In this document: positions 57,056-64,000 of the stretch, in pieces | Position numbering within the stretch: the stretch's first letter is position 1 | How the letters are laid out: every line of letters begins with the position of its first letter | Notes under the pieces: generated by a model | Told to the model about the DNA's origin: nothing | Seen by the model: the letters and a program-made list of their open reading frames with translations, nothing else | Databases searched by the model: none | Assembly (NCBI RefSeq): GCF_000092305.1 | Contig: NC_014122.1 | Span: forward strand, 1,054,001-1,118,000 | DNA length: 64,000 nt | Direction of reading: 5' to 3' | DNA from: Methanocaldococcus infernus ME | Lineage (GTDB): Archaea > AGJL01 > Methanococci > Methanococcales > Methanocaldococcaceae | Made by a program: the position numbers and the translations under genes

Positions 57056-57998
57056 GTTTGAATCGCCAGTCCATTAAAACAAGGATGGAAACCGATGGTT
57101 TAGAAGCCCTAACACAATTAATAGAAAAGTTTGAATCGCCAGTCCATTAAAACAAGGATGGAAACCTGGAGTTCCAACAACATACTTTTTTCTCCAAGGC
57201 ACGTTTGAATCGCCAGTCCATTAAAACAAGGATGGAAACAAGCAGAGGTAAATACAATAGATAACGAATTAGTGAGTTTGAATCGCCAGTCCATTAAAAC
57301 AAGGATGGAAACAAATTCTTCTTTTTAACTTTTCTACTATCTCCTGATAAGGTTTGAATCGCCAGTCCATTAAAACAAGGATGGAAACGCATTAGTTACC
57401 ATATCTGCATATCTCAACGTAAACGTTTGAATCGCCAGTCCATTAAAACAAGGATGGAAACTGAATGTTCATTTTAAATATAAACATCTTGGATTAAAGT
57501 TTGAATCGCCAGTCCATTAAAACAAGGATGGAAACATGGATAAGATAAATCAAGCTCCTCCAGAACTTTCTTTCTCAATGTGATCTCAACAAAAGACATG
57601 TTTGAATCGCCAGTCCATTAAAACAAGGATGGAAACTTTTTGTTGGCTCAGGAGTTGGTGGGAAGATAATTGTTTGAATCGCCAGTCCATTAAAACAAGG
57701 ATGGAAACACACTAACTTTGGGATTTTGTCTAGGGGTATTCTGGTTTGAATCGCCAGTCCATTAAAACAAGGATGGAAACATCTTGACGAAAGAACCCAA
57801 GAATCCCATATCCATTGTTTGAATCGCCAGTCCATTAAAACAAGGATGGAAACTCAACATAAATTCTCTTAGCACATATGTATTCCTCAGTTTGAATCGC
57901 CAGTCCATTAAAACAAGGATGGAAACACGTGGATAAGAGGTATGTGACATACTACATCATAGTTTGAATCGCCAGTCCATTAAAACAAGGATGGAAAC
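57056..57998 (+). CRISPR. CRISPR array 2: 13 identical repeats, 12 spacers
   Basis: Repeats of 37 nt start at 57056, 57129, 57203, 57276, 57352, 57425, 57499, 57600, 57672, 57744, 57817, 57890 and 57962. They are identical to each other and to array 1. Spacers are 36, 37, 36, 39, 36, 37, 64, 35, 35, 36, 36 and 35 nt; the seventh (57536-57599) is an outlier. The leader is on the left, so transcription is rightward. The last repeat is intact and its final base is also the last base of the helicase gene's stop codon. Confidence 0.98.
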
Positions 57999-59932
57999 TA
58001 AAATGATGCCCACTTCAGCATCTCATTATAAATTGTATCTTTTTTCAGTAAATTTTCATTACCAATTAAAATAAGCTTTCTTTTAGCCCTTGTTATAGCC
58101 ACATTTAACCTTCTATAATCTTTTAAAAAACCAAAGTTTTTAGTTCTGACAAAAGAGATGACTATAGCTTCATTTTCCCTTCCCTGGAAGCCATCTACAG
58201 TGTTAACCTCAACATCTAAGCCTTCTTCTTCAAACATTCTTCTTAAGAGTCTAACCTGAGCATCATATGGAGTTATAACACTCACAGGAATTTTATACTT
58301 AACCAACTTCTTCACAACCTCTAAAACCTTCTTAGCCTCTTCCTCATTGTAGTAGGATGGAGAATCCTTATCTCTCTTCTCCTCTCCATCCACATGAAAG
58401 AATTGGACAGGAATCTTATTTATAATGTCTTTATCTTCCTCATCAACTTCCTTAACAAGATCCATTAAAGTTATATTCTTAACACTCTCAGCAGCCTTTA
58501 GCTTATTTTCATAAAACATCCTATTAGGAAATTCCATAATCTTCTCATTCATTCTATACTGAATCTCTAAGATTGATGAGAACTCAGGATACTTCTTTAT
58601 AAGCTTTTCAAATAGTGTCTTTTTAAGCTCTTCATTATCACTTAAAACTGTTGGTGGCAACTGCTTATGATCTCCAGCCATTATTAGCTTCTCTCCCTTT
58701 ATTATAGGGATTAAGCAAGATGGTTCCATAGCTTGGCTACCTTCATCTATAACCACAACATCAAAGAAGTAATCCTTTAAAACTTCAGAGCCAGCCATTG
58801 AGTTAGTTGAAACAATAACATCAGCCTCTTTAATGATTTCGTCAGCTATCTCCTTAGAAAGCTTTTCCAACTTATCAACTAAAACTTTTATCTTAGCATT
58901 CTTTTTAATCCACTGAGCCATGCTCTTTATCTTCTCCTTAGGAACTCCTCTATAGTCTTTATTTTTCTTAGCCACCTTTAAAATTTGGTCATCACTCATT
59001 CCCCTTCTCCATCTTGGAGATGGCTTTAAAAACTTGTCCCTCTCTTCTTTAATCTCAGAGATCTTCTCCTTTAACTTCAAAACCTTCTGATACTTTGGAT
59101 GACACTCTATTAAGTAAGGAAGGGAATGCTCTATCAAATCCTTACTTATCCTTGTTGGATGACCAATTCTAACAACCTTTAAAAAAGGATACTTCTTTAT
59201 CAAATACTCTAAAATGTTATCTGCAGCTATGTTAGAGTCTGCTGTTGCTAAAACCTTATGCTTATTAAATTTAACCTCCTGAACTATCACTTCAGTTAAA
59301 GTTCTTGTCTTCCCTGTCCCTGGAGGACCATGGATTAGGTAGAGGTCTTTACTTAAAATAGCTCTTTTCACAGCCCTCTTTTGAGATTCATTTAGCTCTT
59401 TATCATAAAATTCCATCTCAATATCTTCCTTTAAAGGTTTCTCTGGCTTTTCTATTCCTAAAATAATATTAATTAGCTTAGGCTTCTCTTTTTCAATGTA
59501 TCTTAAAGCTTCCTTCATTCTCTTGAAGGTTATGTCATTTATGAAGAGATCTATCCTAACTCTCTCCTTAAAAACCCATCTTGGAACATCAACATCAAAG
59601 GCTACATCAATAAAGTTTTTCCCAACATAGATGACATTGGCATAGAGATCACTCTTTAAAGGATCTCCCTTACTAACTAAAACAACATCTCCTGGAGAGA
59701 TCTCAGTCTTTATCTCTTTACTTCTCCCAAATCTTACTAAAGTACAGCCTAAGCTTTGCCCTAAAAATTTTCCCTTTAGATTTAAAATAGCTCTTCCAAC
59801 CTCTTCTCTTTTCCTCCCAAGTCTTTTTATCTCTTCCTTGTGAAATTCCATTTCATACTTTCTCTCAAGCTCTATCAAATTTAGAAATTTTCTAACATAC
59901 ATGTCTATTAAGTTCAACCTTTCCCCTCTCAC
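57998..59932 (-). CDS. Superfamily 1B (UPF1/IGHMBP2-like) helicase
   Basis: A 644-residue helicase with an N-terminal OB-like domain and the SF1 motifs: Walker A LIHGPPGTGKTRTLTE near residue 200, DEGSQAMEPS (motif II), GDHKQLPPTV (motif III), IQYRMNEKIMEFPN (motif IV), VDGFQGRENEAIVIS (motif V) and NVAITRAKRKLILIG (motif VI). It resembles the M. jannaschii MJ0104-type helicases acting on DNA or RNA. The TAG stop at 57998-58000 uses the last base of array 2. The gene follows aroD directly on the same strand, with no gap. Confidence 0.9.
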   Translation of the reverse strand: MRGERLNLIDMYVRKFLNLIELERKYEMEFHKEEIKRLGRKREEVGRAILNLKGKFLGQSLGCTLVRFGRSKEIKTEISPGDVVLVSKGDPLKSDLYANVIYVGKNFIDVAFDVDVPRWVFKERVRIDLFINDITFKRMKEALRYIEKEKPKLINIILGIEKPEKPLKEDIEMEFYDKELNESQKRAVKRAILSKDLYLIHGPPGTGKTRTLTEVIVQEVKFNKHKVLATADSNIAADNILEYLIKKYPFLKVVRIGHPTRISKDLIEHSLPYLIECHPKYQKVLKLKEKISEIKEERDKFLKPSPRWRRGMSDDQILKVAKKNKDYRGVPKEKIKSMAQWIKKNAKIKVLVDKLEKLSKEIADEIIKEADVIVSTNSMAGSEVLKDYFFDVVVIDEGSQAMEPSCLIPIIKGEKLIMAGDHKQLPPTVLSDNEELKKTLFEKLIKKYPEFSSILEIQYRMNEKIMEFPNRMFYENKLKAAESVKNITLMDLVKEVDEEDKDIINKIPVQFFHVDGEEKRDKDSPSYYNEEEAKKVLEVVKKLVKYKIPVSVITPYDAQVRLLRRMFEEEGLDVEVNTVDGFQGRENEAIVISFVRTKNFGFLKDYRRLNVAITRAKRKLILIGNENLLKKDTIYNEMLKWASF

Positions 59933-60592
59933 TTATATAGTAATTTTCAATTTTCTCCAAATTTCTTTAAGTTCCTCTATTTCTATTTGTCCAGGGGCTG
60001 AACTCTTCCCTTTGTAGGAGGCAAAGGTTAAGATAGAGCCAAAGTAAGGGGCTAAGATTCTTGTTAATCTCCCTTCTTCTCCCATTCCTATGGCTATAAT
60101 TCTTCCCCTATATTTATTTGCAAGGTTTAAAATCTTTAGCACATCTTCCTTATCCTTAACCATAGTGGCAATCTTAGCAATATCTCCAATCTTTAAAGAA
60201 TTCTCAACAACCTCACAAAGTTTTTCAAAAGAAGGAGTTTCCTCAAAGTTGTGATAGGAAATAATTACTTTAGTTTTTGACCCTATTCTATTCCTAAATT
60301 CAACTAACTCTTTATTTTTTTCTTCTCTTAACTCAACATCTATAAATTTTGCATTCTCCTCAATGGCTTTTTTAAACAACTCTACCCTCTCTCCCTTATC
60401 CCAATAACCTCCTTCCCATGTTGGTCTTATGGTTATAATGCTATTAAATTTACAAAACTTACCTATATCCTCTAAGCTAACCTCTTCTAAGTAGTCTAAT
60501 CTAAACTCTACAATGTCAGCCACTTTCAAATACTCTTCAGCAACTCTTAGAGAATCTTCTACTTTCCTCTCAACAACCGGCAGAGCTATCAT
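59933..60592 (-). CDS. aroD: 3-dehydroquinate dehydratase, type I
   Basis: AroD removes water from 3-dehydroquinate in the shikimate pathway. The 219-residue TIM barrel has [11 protein letters not shown] near residue 28, the catalytic His in [12 protein letters not shown] near residue 113-124 and the Schiff-base Lys in [13 protein letters not shown] near residue 140. The C-terminus has [21 protein letters not shown]. All are type I signatures. Its start overlaps the methyltransferase stop by 4 nt, so the genes are coupled. Confidence 0.94.
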   Translation of the reverse strand: MIALPVVERKVEDSLRVAEEYLKVADIVEFRLDYLEEVSLEDIGKFCKFNSIITIRPTWEGGYWDKGERVELFKKAIEENAKFIDVELREEKNKELVEFRNRIGSKTKVIISYHNFEETPSFEKLCEVVENSLKIGDIAKIATMVKDKEDVLKILNLANKYRGRIIAIGMGEEGRLTRILAPYFGSILTFASYKGKSSAPGQIEIEELKEIWRKLKITI

Positions 60593-61179
60593 TCTCTCAC
60601 TTTCTTAGATTTTAAAATTCTATAGCCTCCCTTTATTTTCACAGTTTCAACATTTCCAAACACTTCCTCCATATATTTAGCCATTGACTTAGCCCCTTGC
60701 TTGGTTTGGATAACCATCCAAAGCTCTCCACCATCTTTTAAATGGTTTAGAGCTTCACTAACTATTTTTTTAACCACATCCTTCCCAGCTCTAATGGGAG
60801 GGTTGGTAATAATTTTATCAAACTTTTCATCTACATTCTCATACAAATCTGAGAATCTAACTTCAGCATTCTTAATATTGTTTAACTTCACATTCTCCTT
60901 AGCTAACTTTAAAGCTCTTCTGTTAATATCAACCATTAAAACCTTCTTAACCTCATCAGCTAAGGCTATCCCTATTGCTCCATAGCCACAGCCTAAGTCT
61001 AAGATTTCATCTTCTTTATTAACTTCAACTGTTTCAATTAAGAGCTTTGTCCCCTTATCTATCTTATTATGAGAAAAAACTCCAGAGTCTGTTTTAAATT
61101 TAAAAAGCTTTCCTCTTAAAATTTCTTCTATCACTTTAATCTCTGACTTTGATGTTGGCTTCTCAGAAAAATAGTGCAT
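60589..61179 (-). CDS. Class I SAM-dependent methyltransferase (RsmC/MJ0882-like)
   Basis: About 196 residues. The SAM-binding motif [15 protein letters not shown] is near residue 60. [18 protein letters not shown] and the N6/N2-methyltransferase motif [11 protein letters not shown] follow, the last near residue 125. The pattern is that of RsmC-type guanine-N2 rRNA or MJ0882-like enzymes. I chose the ATG at 61179 behind GGTGAGGTTC; the GTG at 61191 is inside the ribosome site. The substrate is probably RNA but not proven. Confidence 0.85.
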   Translation of the reverse strand: MHYFSEKPTSKSEIKVIEEILRGKLFKFKTDSGVFSHNKIDKGTKLLIETVEVNKEDEILDLGCGYGAIGIALADEVKKVLMVDINRRALKLAKENVKLNNIKNAEVRFSDLYENVDEKFDKIITNPPIRAGKDVVKKIVSEALNHLKDGGELWMVIQTKQGAKSMAKYMEEVFGNVETVKIKGGYRILKSKKVRE

Positions 61180-61200
61180 GAACCTCACCAAAAATAAAAA

Positions 61201-62610
61201 TTAGCCTTGCCCCTCTCTAACTCCCATAACCTCAAGTATCTTTTTAGTTATGGCTTCTTCAACAAGCTTCCTTAAAGATTCTTTATCTGAGACTGAGGCA
61301 AAGATTCCCAATGGAATAGTGGCTGCTGCAGCTGTTTGATGCCCTCCTCCTCCAAAGGCTTCTCTTAAAATCTCTCCTAAGTTAATTCTTAAATCCTTTG
61401 TTCTTGCAGAAATATGTATTTTATCTCCAACAATTCCATAAACAAATGTTGTAGAAATCCCTTCCATCTTTAAGAGAAAGTCAGCAGCTTGAGGAAGAGC
61501 GTCTCTATTACTTATCTCTTCAACATAGGCTAAAGCTATATTTCCTTTTATTATCTTTCTGTTCATAATAGCTTTAGCTATAACCTCCATCACTTCAGTA
61601 GAGATCTCAGGATTCTCAATCATATTCAGGATGGTAGCATCTATATAAGGCTGTAAGTAAGAGGCTGCTTCAAAGTCCAACTTAGAAACATTCCTTTTAA
61701 AGTAGTCAGTATCTGTCTGTATCCCATAAAAGAGAGCTGTAGCTAACTTCCTTGTTGGCTCTATGTTAAGTTCCATAAGATACTGGGTTAAAATAGATGC
61801 TGTAGCTCCAACATTTCTAACATCCATATACCTTGCTGAGATATCAGGATTTTGGTGATGGTCAATAACTATATCTATCTTCTCTGGGTCTATGTCAATA
61901 TATTTACTTGATGAGCTATCAACTAAGGCAATGACACAGTATTTATTAATGTCAATATCTTTAAGATTTAATATTTCCACTTCTAATAGGTTTATCATAG
62001 CTTTGTTTTCATCATAGCCAATATTCCCACTGTATGCTATGTCAGAAGTAACTTCCCACTTCTCAGCAATGGTTTTTAAAGCCATGGCACTGGCTATAGC
62101 ATCAGGATCAGGATTCCTATGGGTTATAATTAGTAACCCCTTCTTCCCATTCTTAGAAGAACAAAATTCTTTTTTCTTTTCAATTAAGATATTCTTTAGT
62201 TGAGTGAGCATTCTTTTTAGCTTAGCCTCCTCAACATCTTTAGCTATATCCTTAGCCCCACTCTCTAAGACATCTATTATTTTATCAATATCTAAGCCTT
62301 CATAGAGATCAGGCTGTCCTGGGATGTGTCTAACTATTTTATAGGCTGAAGGGTTTAAGTTACAGACAAGCTCAGCTATTCTTCTATTAACCTCTGGCTC
62401 ATTGGTTAGCACTAAAATAATGTCAGCCTTTTCAATATTTGCCTTCTTTAGCACTTCCTCTTTAGTAGCATCTCCAATAACTATATTAAAGTCACTTTCC
62501 AGTTTCTCCTTATCATTAATTTCTTTATCAACTATAGTTATTTCTTCCTTCTCTTTAATAAGATTAGCAACTTTTTTACCAAATCTACCATAGCCTATAA
62601 GAAGTATCAT
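61201..62610 (-). CDS. TrkA-N (RCK) domain fused to DHH/DHHA1 phosphoesterase
   Basis: A 469-residue fusion. The N-terminal RCK_N domain (LIGYGRFGKKVANLI, then TIVDKEI) is about 130 residues. A DHH domain follows (IITHRNPDPDAIASAMAL near 162, the DHH triad in IVIDHHQNPDIS near 250, and LFYGIQTDTDYF near 310). The DHHA1 end is GGGGHQTAAAATIP near 432. All catalytic motifs are intact. Such fusions resemble bacterial nucleotide phosphodiesterases such as GdpP in logic: a ligand or redox sensor controlling a phosphoesterase. The substrate is unknown. Confidence 0.85.
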   Translation of the reverse strand: MILLIGYGRFGKKVANLIKEKEEITIVDKEINDKEKLESDFNIVIGDATKEEVLKKANIEKADIILVLTNEPEVNRRIAELVCNLNPSAYKIVRHIPGQPDLYEGLDIDKIIDVLESGAKDIAKDVEEAKLKRMLTQLKNILIEKKKEFCSSKNGKKGLLIITHRNPDPDAIASAMALKTIAEKWEVTSDIAYSGNIGYDENKAMINLLEVEILNLKDIDINKYCVIALVDSSSSKYIDIDPEKIDIVIDHHQNPDISARYMDVRNVGATASILTQYLMELNIEPTRKLATALFYGIQTDTDYFKRNVSKLDFEAASYLQPYIDATILNMIENPEISTEVMEVIAKAIMNRKIIKGNIALAYVEEISNRDALPQAADFLLKMEGISTTFVYGIVGDKIHISARTKDLRINLGEILREAFGGGGHQTAAAATIPLGIFASVSDKESLRKLVEEAITKKILEVMGVREGQG

Positions 62611-62718
62611 GATTCCCCACTTAAGTTAAGACTTATAATTAATCTTGATATCAAATTATCACTTTGGATATATACTTTACCATTTATTGGAGATTGTTGA
62701 AAGCTAATTTTGGTTTTG

Positions 62719-63060
62719 TTAAAATTTGTAGATTTCATTAATAACATTAATGAATTTTTTGTCAACATCTCCTTTTATTAAAGTATCTAAATCATAAGTT
62801 AAAATATATAATTTTAAACCATCAAAAAATATCCCTTTTCCAACTATTCTTTTATCAAAGTTGTTATAGCTTTTTGATTTTGGGAAAATTAGGGCTGAGG
62901 CAATATCTTTATTCACATTAGAGTAATATCTTGCATAGGTATAAATTTGTCTAAGAATGTCTGGAGATAAAATAATTTCATTTTCCTTTTTAATTTCTTG
63001 ATATTTGGCATCTAAAATTAGTATTGGCTTATTTTCTTTGTAAATTACATTATCATAAAG
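62719..63060 (-). pseudogene. Truncated PD-(D/E)XK nuclease (McrC/DUF2357-like) remnant
   Basis: A frame of 113 codons is open from just after TGA 63061-63063 to the stop at 62719, but it has no ATG, GTG or TTG in its first 48 codons. The upstream part reads YDNVIYKENKPILILDAKYQ, with D, then D-A-K of a PD-(D/E)XK core, and then ILRQIYTYARYY, like the Q-motif helix of McrC-type nucleases. The 5' half, with start and DNA-binding region, is missing. It is thus a relic of a restriction component; a short product from GTG/ATG-like codons near 62916 would lack the active site. Confidence 0.6.
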
Positions 63061-63171
63061 TCATTCTATCTAAACATTAACTTTTATATATTTAATTTCC
63101 TTTAAAATAAATTTTTTGATCTTCTATTACCATAATCTAAATTTTAGAAAATTTGTAAGGGGTTGGTTGTG

Positions 63172-63771
63172 ATGAAGAAAAATGATAATAGAGGAATGAA
63201 AAATTTTGATAAAATTGAATTTCTAAGGAGAATTAGTAATATGAATAAGTTTGAGCTACATAGATACTACAAAAATATTGTAAAAGGTAGGCCTCTTGGA
63301 GATCCTTCTCTAAATGATATTGAGAGATTTAAGGCTTCAGAAATATTAATGAAAATGTTTGAGCCTGAGATAACAGATATTATTAGGCAAAAGTTAGTTT
63401 GCTCAAGGGTTTATTTTGATACTGAGATTATGCATGACTATATGGGCATTGATGCGGTAACTGACTTTGGAGATAGGATACAAATAAAATTAACTGACAA
63501 GGGAAAGAGAAAGCTGTTTGATGTTTTAAAGGTTAGCTTTAGTGAGAGAGAATACTTAAAGATTTTATTAAATGACTATCATGCTGATTACTACTTTAAA
63601 TTTATTATAGAAGATGCTATAGAAAAGCCAAGGATTATAGCTTATTTGTGGTGTCCAATGGATTACATAAGAAAAAATATAGACAAGTTTAGAAAGAGGA
63701 AAAACAAAGCTGGAAAGGCATTTTATGAAGCTACCTTTAGAGAGTTGAACTTAACTATTTCTTCCCCTTAA
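63172..63771 (+). CDS. Uncharacterised protein with possible PD-(D/E)XK core
   Basis: A 199-residue protein that I do not recognise as a named family. The central YMGIDAVTDFGDRIQIKLT (about residues 90-108) fits the G-I-D-x(8-10)-[QE]-x-K pattern of PD-(D/E)XK nucleases (D94, Q104, K106). The N- and C-terminal parts are helical and basic, e.g. RKRKNKAGKAFYEA. I start at ATG 63172 behind AAGGGG; TTG 63163 and GTG 63169 are in frame upstream. It lies beside the broken nuclease remnant, with its own AT-rich promoter region, and overlaps the end of purB by 17 nt. Confidence 0.6.
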   Translation: MKKNDNRGMKNFDKIEFLRRISNMNKFELHRYYKNIVKGRPLGDPSLNDIERFKASEILMKMFEPEITDIIRQKLVCSRVYFDTEIMHDYMGIDAVTDFGDRIQIKLTDKGKRKLFDVLKVSFSEREYLKILLNDYHADYYFKFIIEDAIEKPRIIAYLWCPMDYIRKNIDKFRKRKNKAGKAFYEATFRELNLTISSP

Positions 63772-64000
63772 GCTCTTTTATAACATTCTCTACAATCCGT
63801 GGAGCTAAGCCAATATAGGTTTTTGGGTTCATCAACTCTTCTAACTCCTCTTTTGTTAAATACTTCATAACTTCTTCATCTTCTAAGAGAACATCTTTTA
63901 GATGCCTTCCTTCCTCATAAGCCTTCATAGCATTTCTTCTAACAACTTCATAAGCTCTCTGTCTTCCCATCCCTCTCTTGGCCAACTCTATCATTATTCT
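63755..64000 (-). CDS. purB: Adenylosuccinate lyase, C-terminal part (gene continues past window)
   Basis: The last 81 codons of a leftward gene that enters from the right edge. The segment IELAKRGMGRQRAYEVVRRNAMKAYEEGRHLKDVLL matches, in two parts, the ADSL C-terminal domain, with the conserved GMGRQ-AYE and R-NAM motifs. It ends PKTYIGLAPRIVENVIKELK. Adenylosuccinate lyase acts twice in purine synthesis. The catalytic part lies outside the window, so completeness cannot be judged. It overlaps the end of the PD-(D/E)XK candidate. Confidence 0.88.
   Translation of the reverse strand, partial: RIMIELAKRGMGRQRAYEVVRRNAMKAYEEGRHLKDVLLEDEEVMKYLTKEELEELMNPKTYIGLAPRIVENVIKELKGKK

Noticed and set aside
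57575-57950. Two leftward open frames of 86 and 62 codons across array 2
   Set aside because: They translate the CRISPR repeat over and over (FHPCFNGLAIQT), so they are artefacts of repeat sequence without a stop in that frame.
62611-62718. Promoter-proximal noncoding RNA between the TrkA-DHH gene and the nuclease remnant
   Set aside because: The 108-bp stretch is plain AT-rich sequence without hairpin, conserved motif or GC-rich core; I see nothing supportable in it.

Overview
The window reads as a piece of the chromosome of a hyperthermophilic, strictly anaerobic methanogen of the Methanocaldococcales, probably Methanocaldococcus or a close relative. The reasons are the low G+C, the near absence of CpG outside a few islands, archaeal information-processing genes (20S proteasome alpha and beta, prefoldin beta, the aCPSF1/FttA termination factor, an archaeal RecJ-like protein, RNase Z) and methanogen signatures (methanogenesis marker 16, sulfopyruvate decarboxylase ComE, a CdhC-type acetyl-CoA synthase, cobamide genes cbiF, cbiG and cbiC). 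A PEP synthase intein sits at the site I recall from M. jannaschii, and the CRISPR loci have the 'long repeat plus short repeats' layout described for that genus. The species is not determined. Genes are packed tightly, often with 1-4 nt stop/start overlaps. Starts are mostly preceded by GGTG-type ribosome binding sites, and I moved several starts to fit these.

Layout. 1-4.9 kb: end of a TPR protein, RecJ-like DHH nuclease, DUF63, TauE/SafE permease, queE, GfcR-like regulator. 4.9-10.8 kb: an archaeal ATPase with foreign-looking composition, cbiF, guaB, small conserved genes, cbiG. 10.8-19.9 kb: intein-containing PEP synthase, V4R protein, fttA, psmB, a DUF4013 membrane protein and a translin-like protein. 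20-29.3 kb: a complete type I-B CRISPR-Cas locus. The interference genes cas8b-cas7-cas5-cas3-cas6 run leftward and cas1-cas2-cas4 run rightward from a short shared promoter region; after cas4 come a leader of about 450 bp and an 8-repeat array. 29.3-45.2 kb: HTH-trkA-thrB-VWA, psmA, wecB-HTH-rnz-MTIP-marker 16-comE, tusA-dsrE, DHH, prefoldin, CBS and thioredoxin genes, crcB-DUF190, aglB. 45.3-56.5 kb: a split YedE-type transporter with DUF3343, cyclophilin-like and ribokinase-fold genes; cdhC; DUF2121-minD-small membrane protein-sequon-rich surface protein-glycosyltransferase; cbiC-thiI-argG. 56.5-58 kb: a second leader and a 13-repeat array with the same repeat. 58-64 kb: SF1 helicase, aroD, methyltransferase, TrkA-N/DHH fusion, a broken nuclease gene, a possible PD-(D/E)XK protein and the end of purB.

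How it fits together. The two arrays have identical 37-nt repeats and nearly identical leaders, so one Cas set (Cas6 processing, Cas8b-Cas7-Cas5 Cascade, Cas3, Cas1-2-4 adaptation) can serve both. Both arrays are wedged exactly against neighbouring genes: array 1 ends in a truncated repeat a few bases before an HTH gene, and array 2 shares one base with the helicase stop codon. The other unusual points are a sharply bounded CpG-rich block inside cdhC, an apparent ATT-initiated gene, a MinD gene overlapping a tiny membrane/coiled-coil protein next to a sequon-rich surface protein, and a 64-nt outlier spacer. I saw no tRNA, rRNA or insertion sequence.
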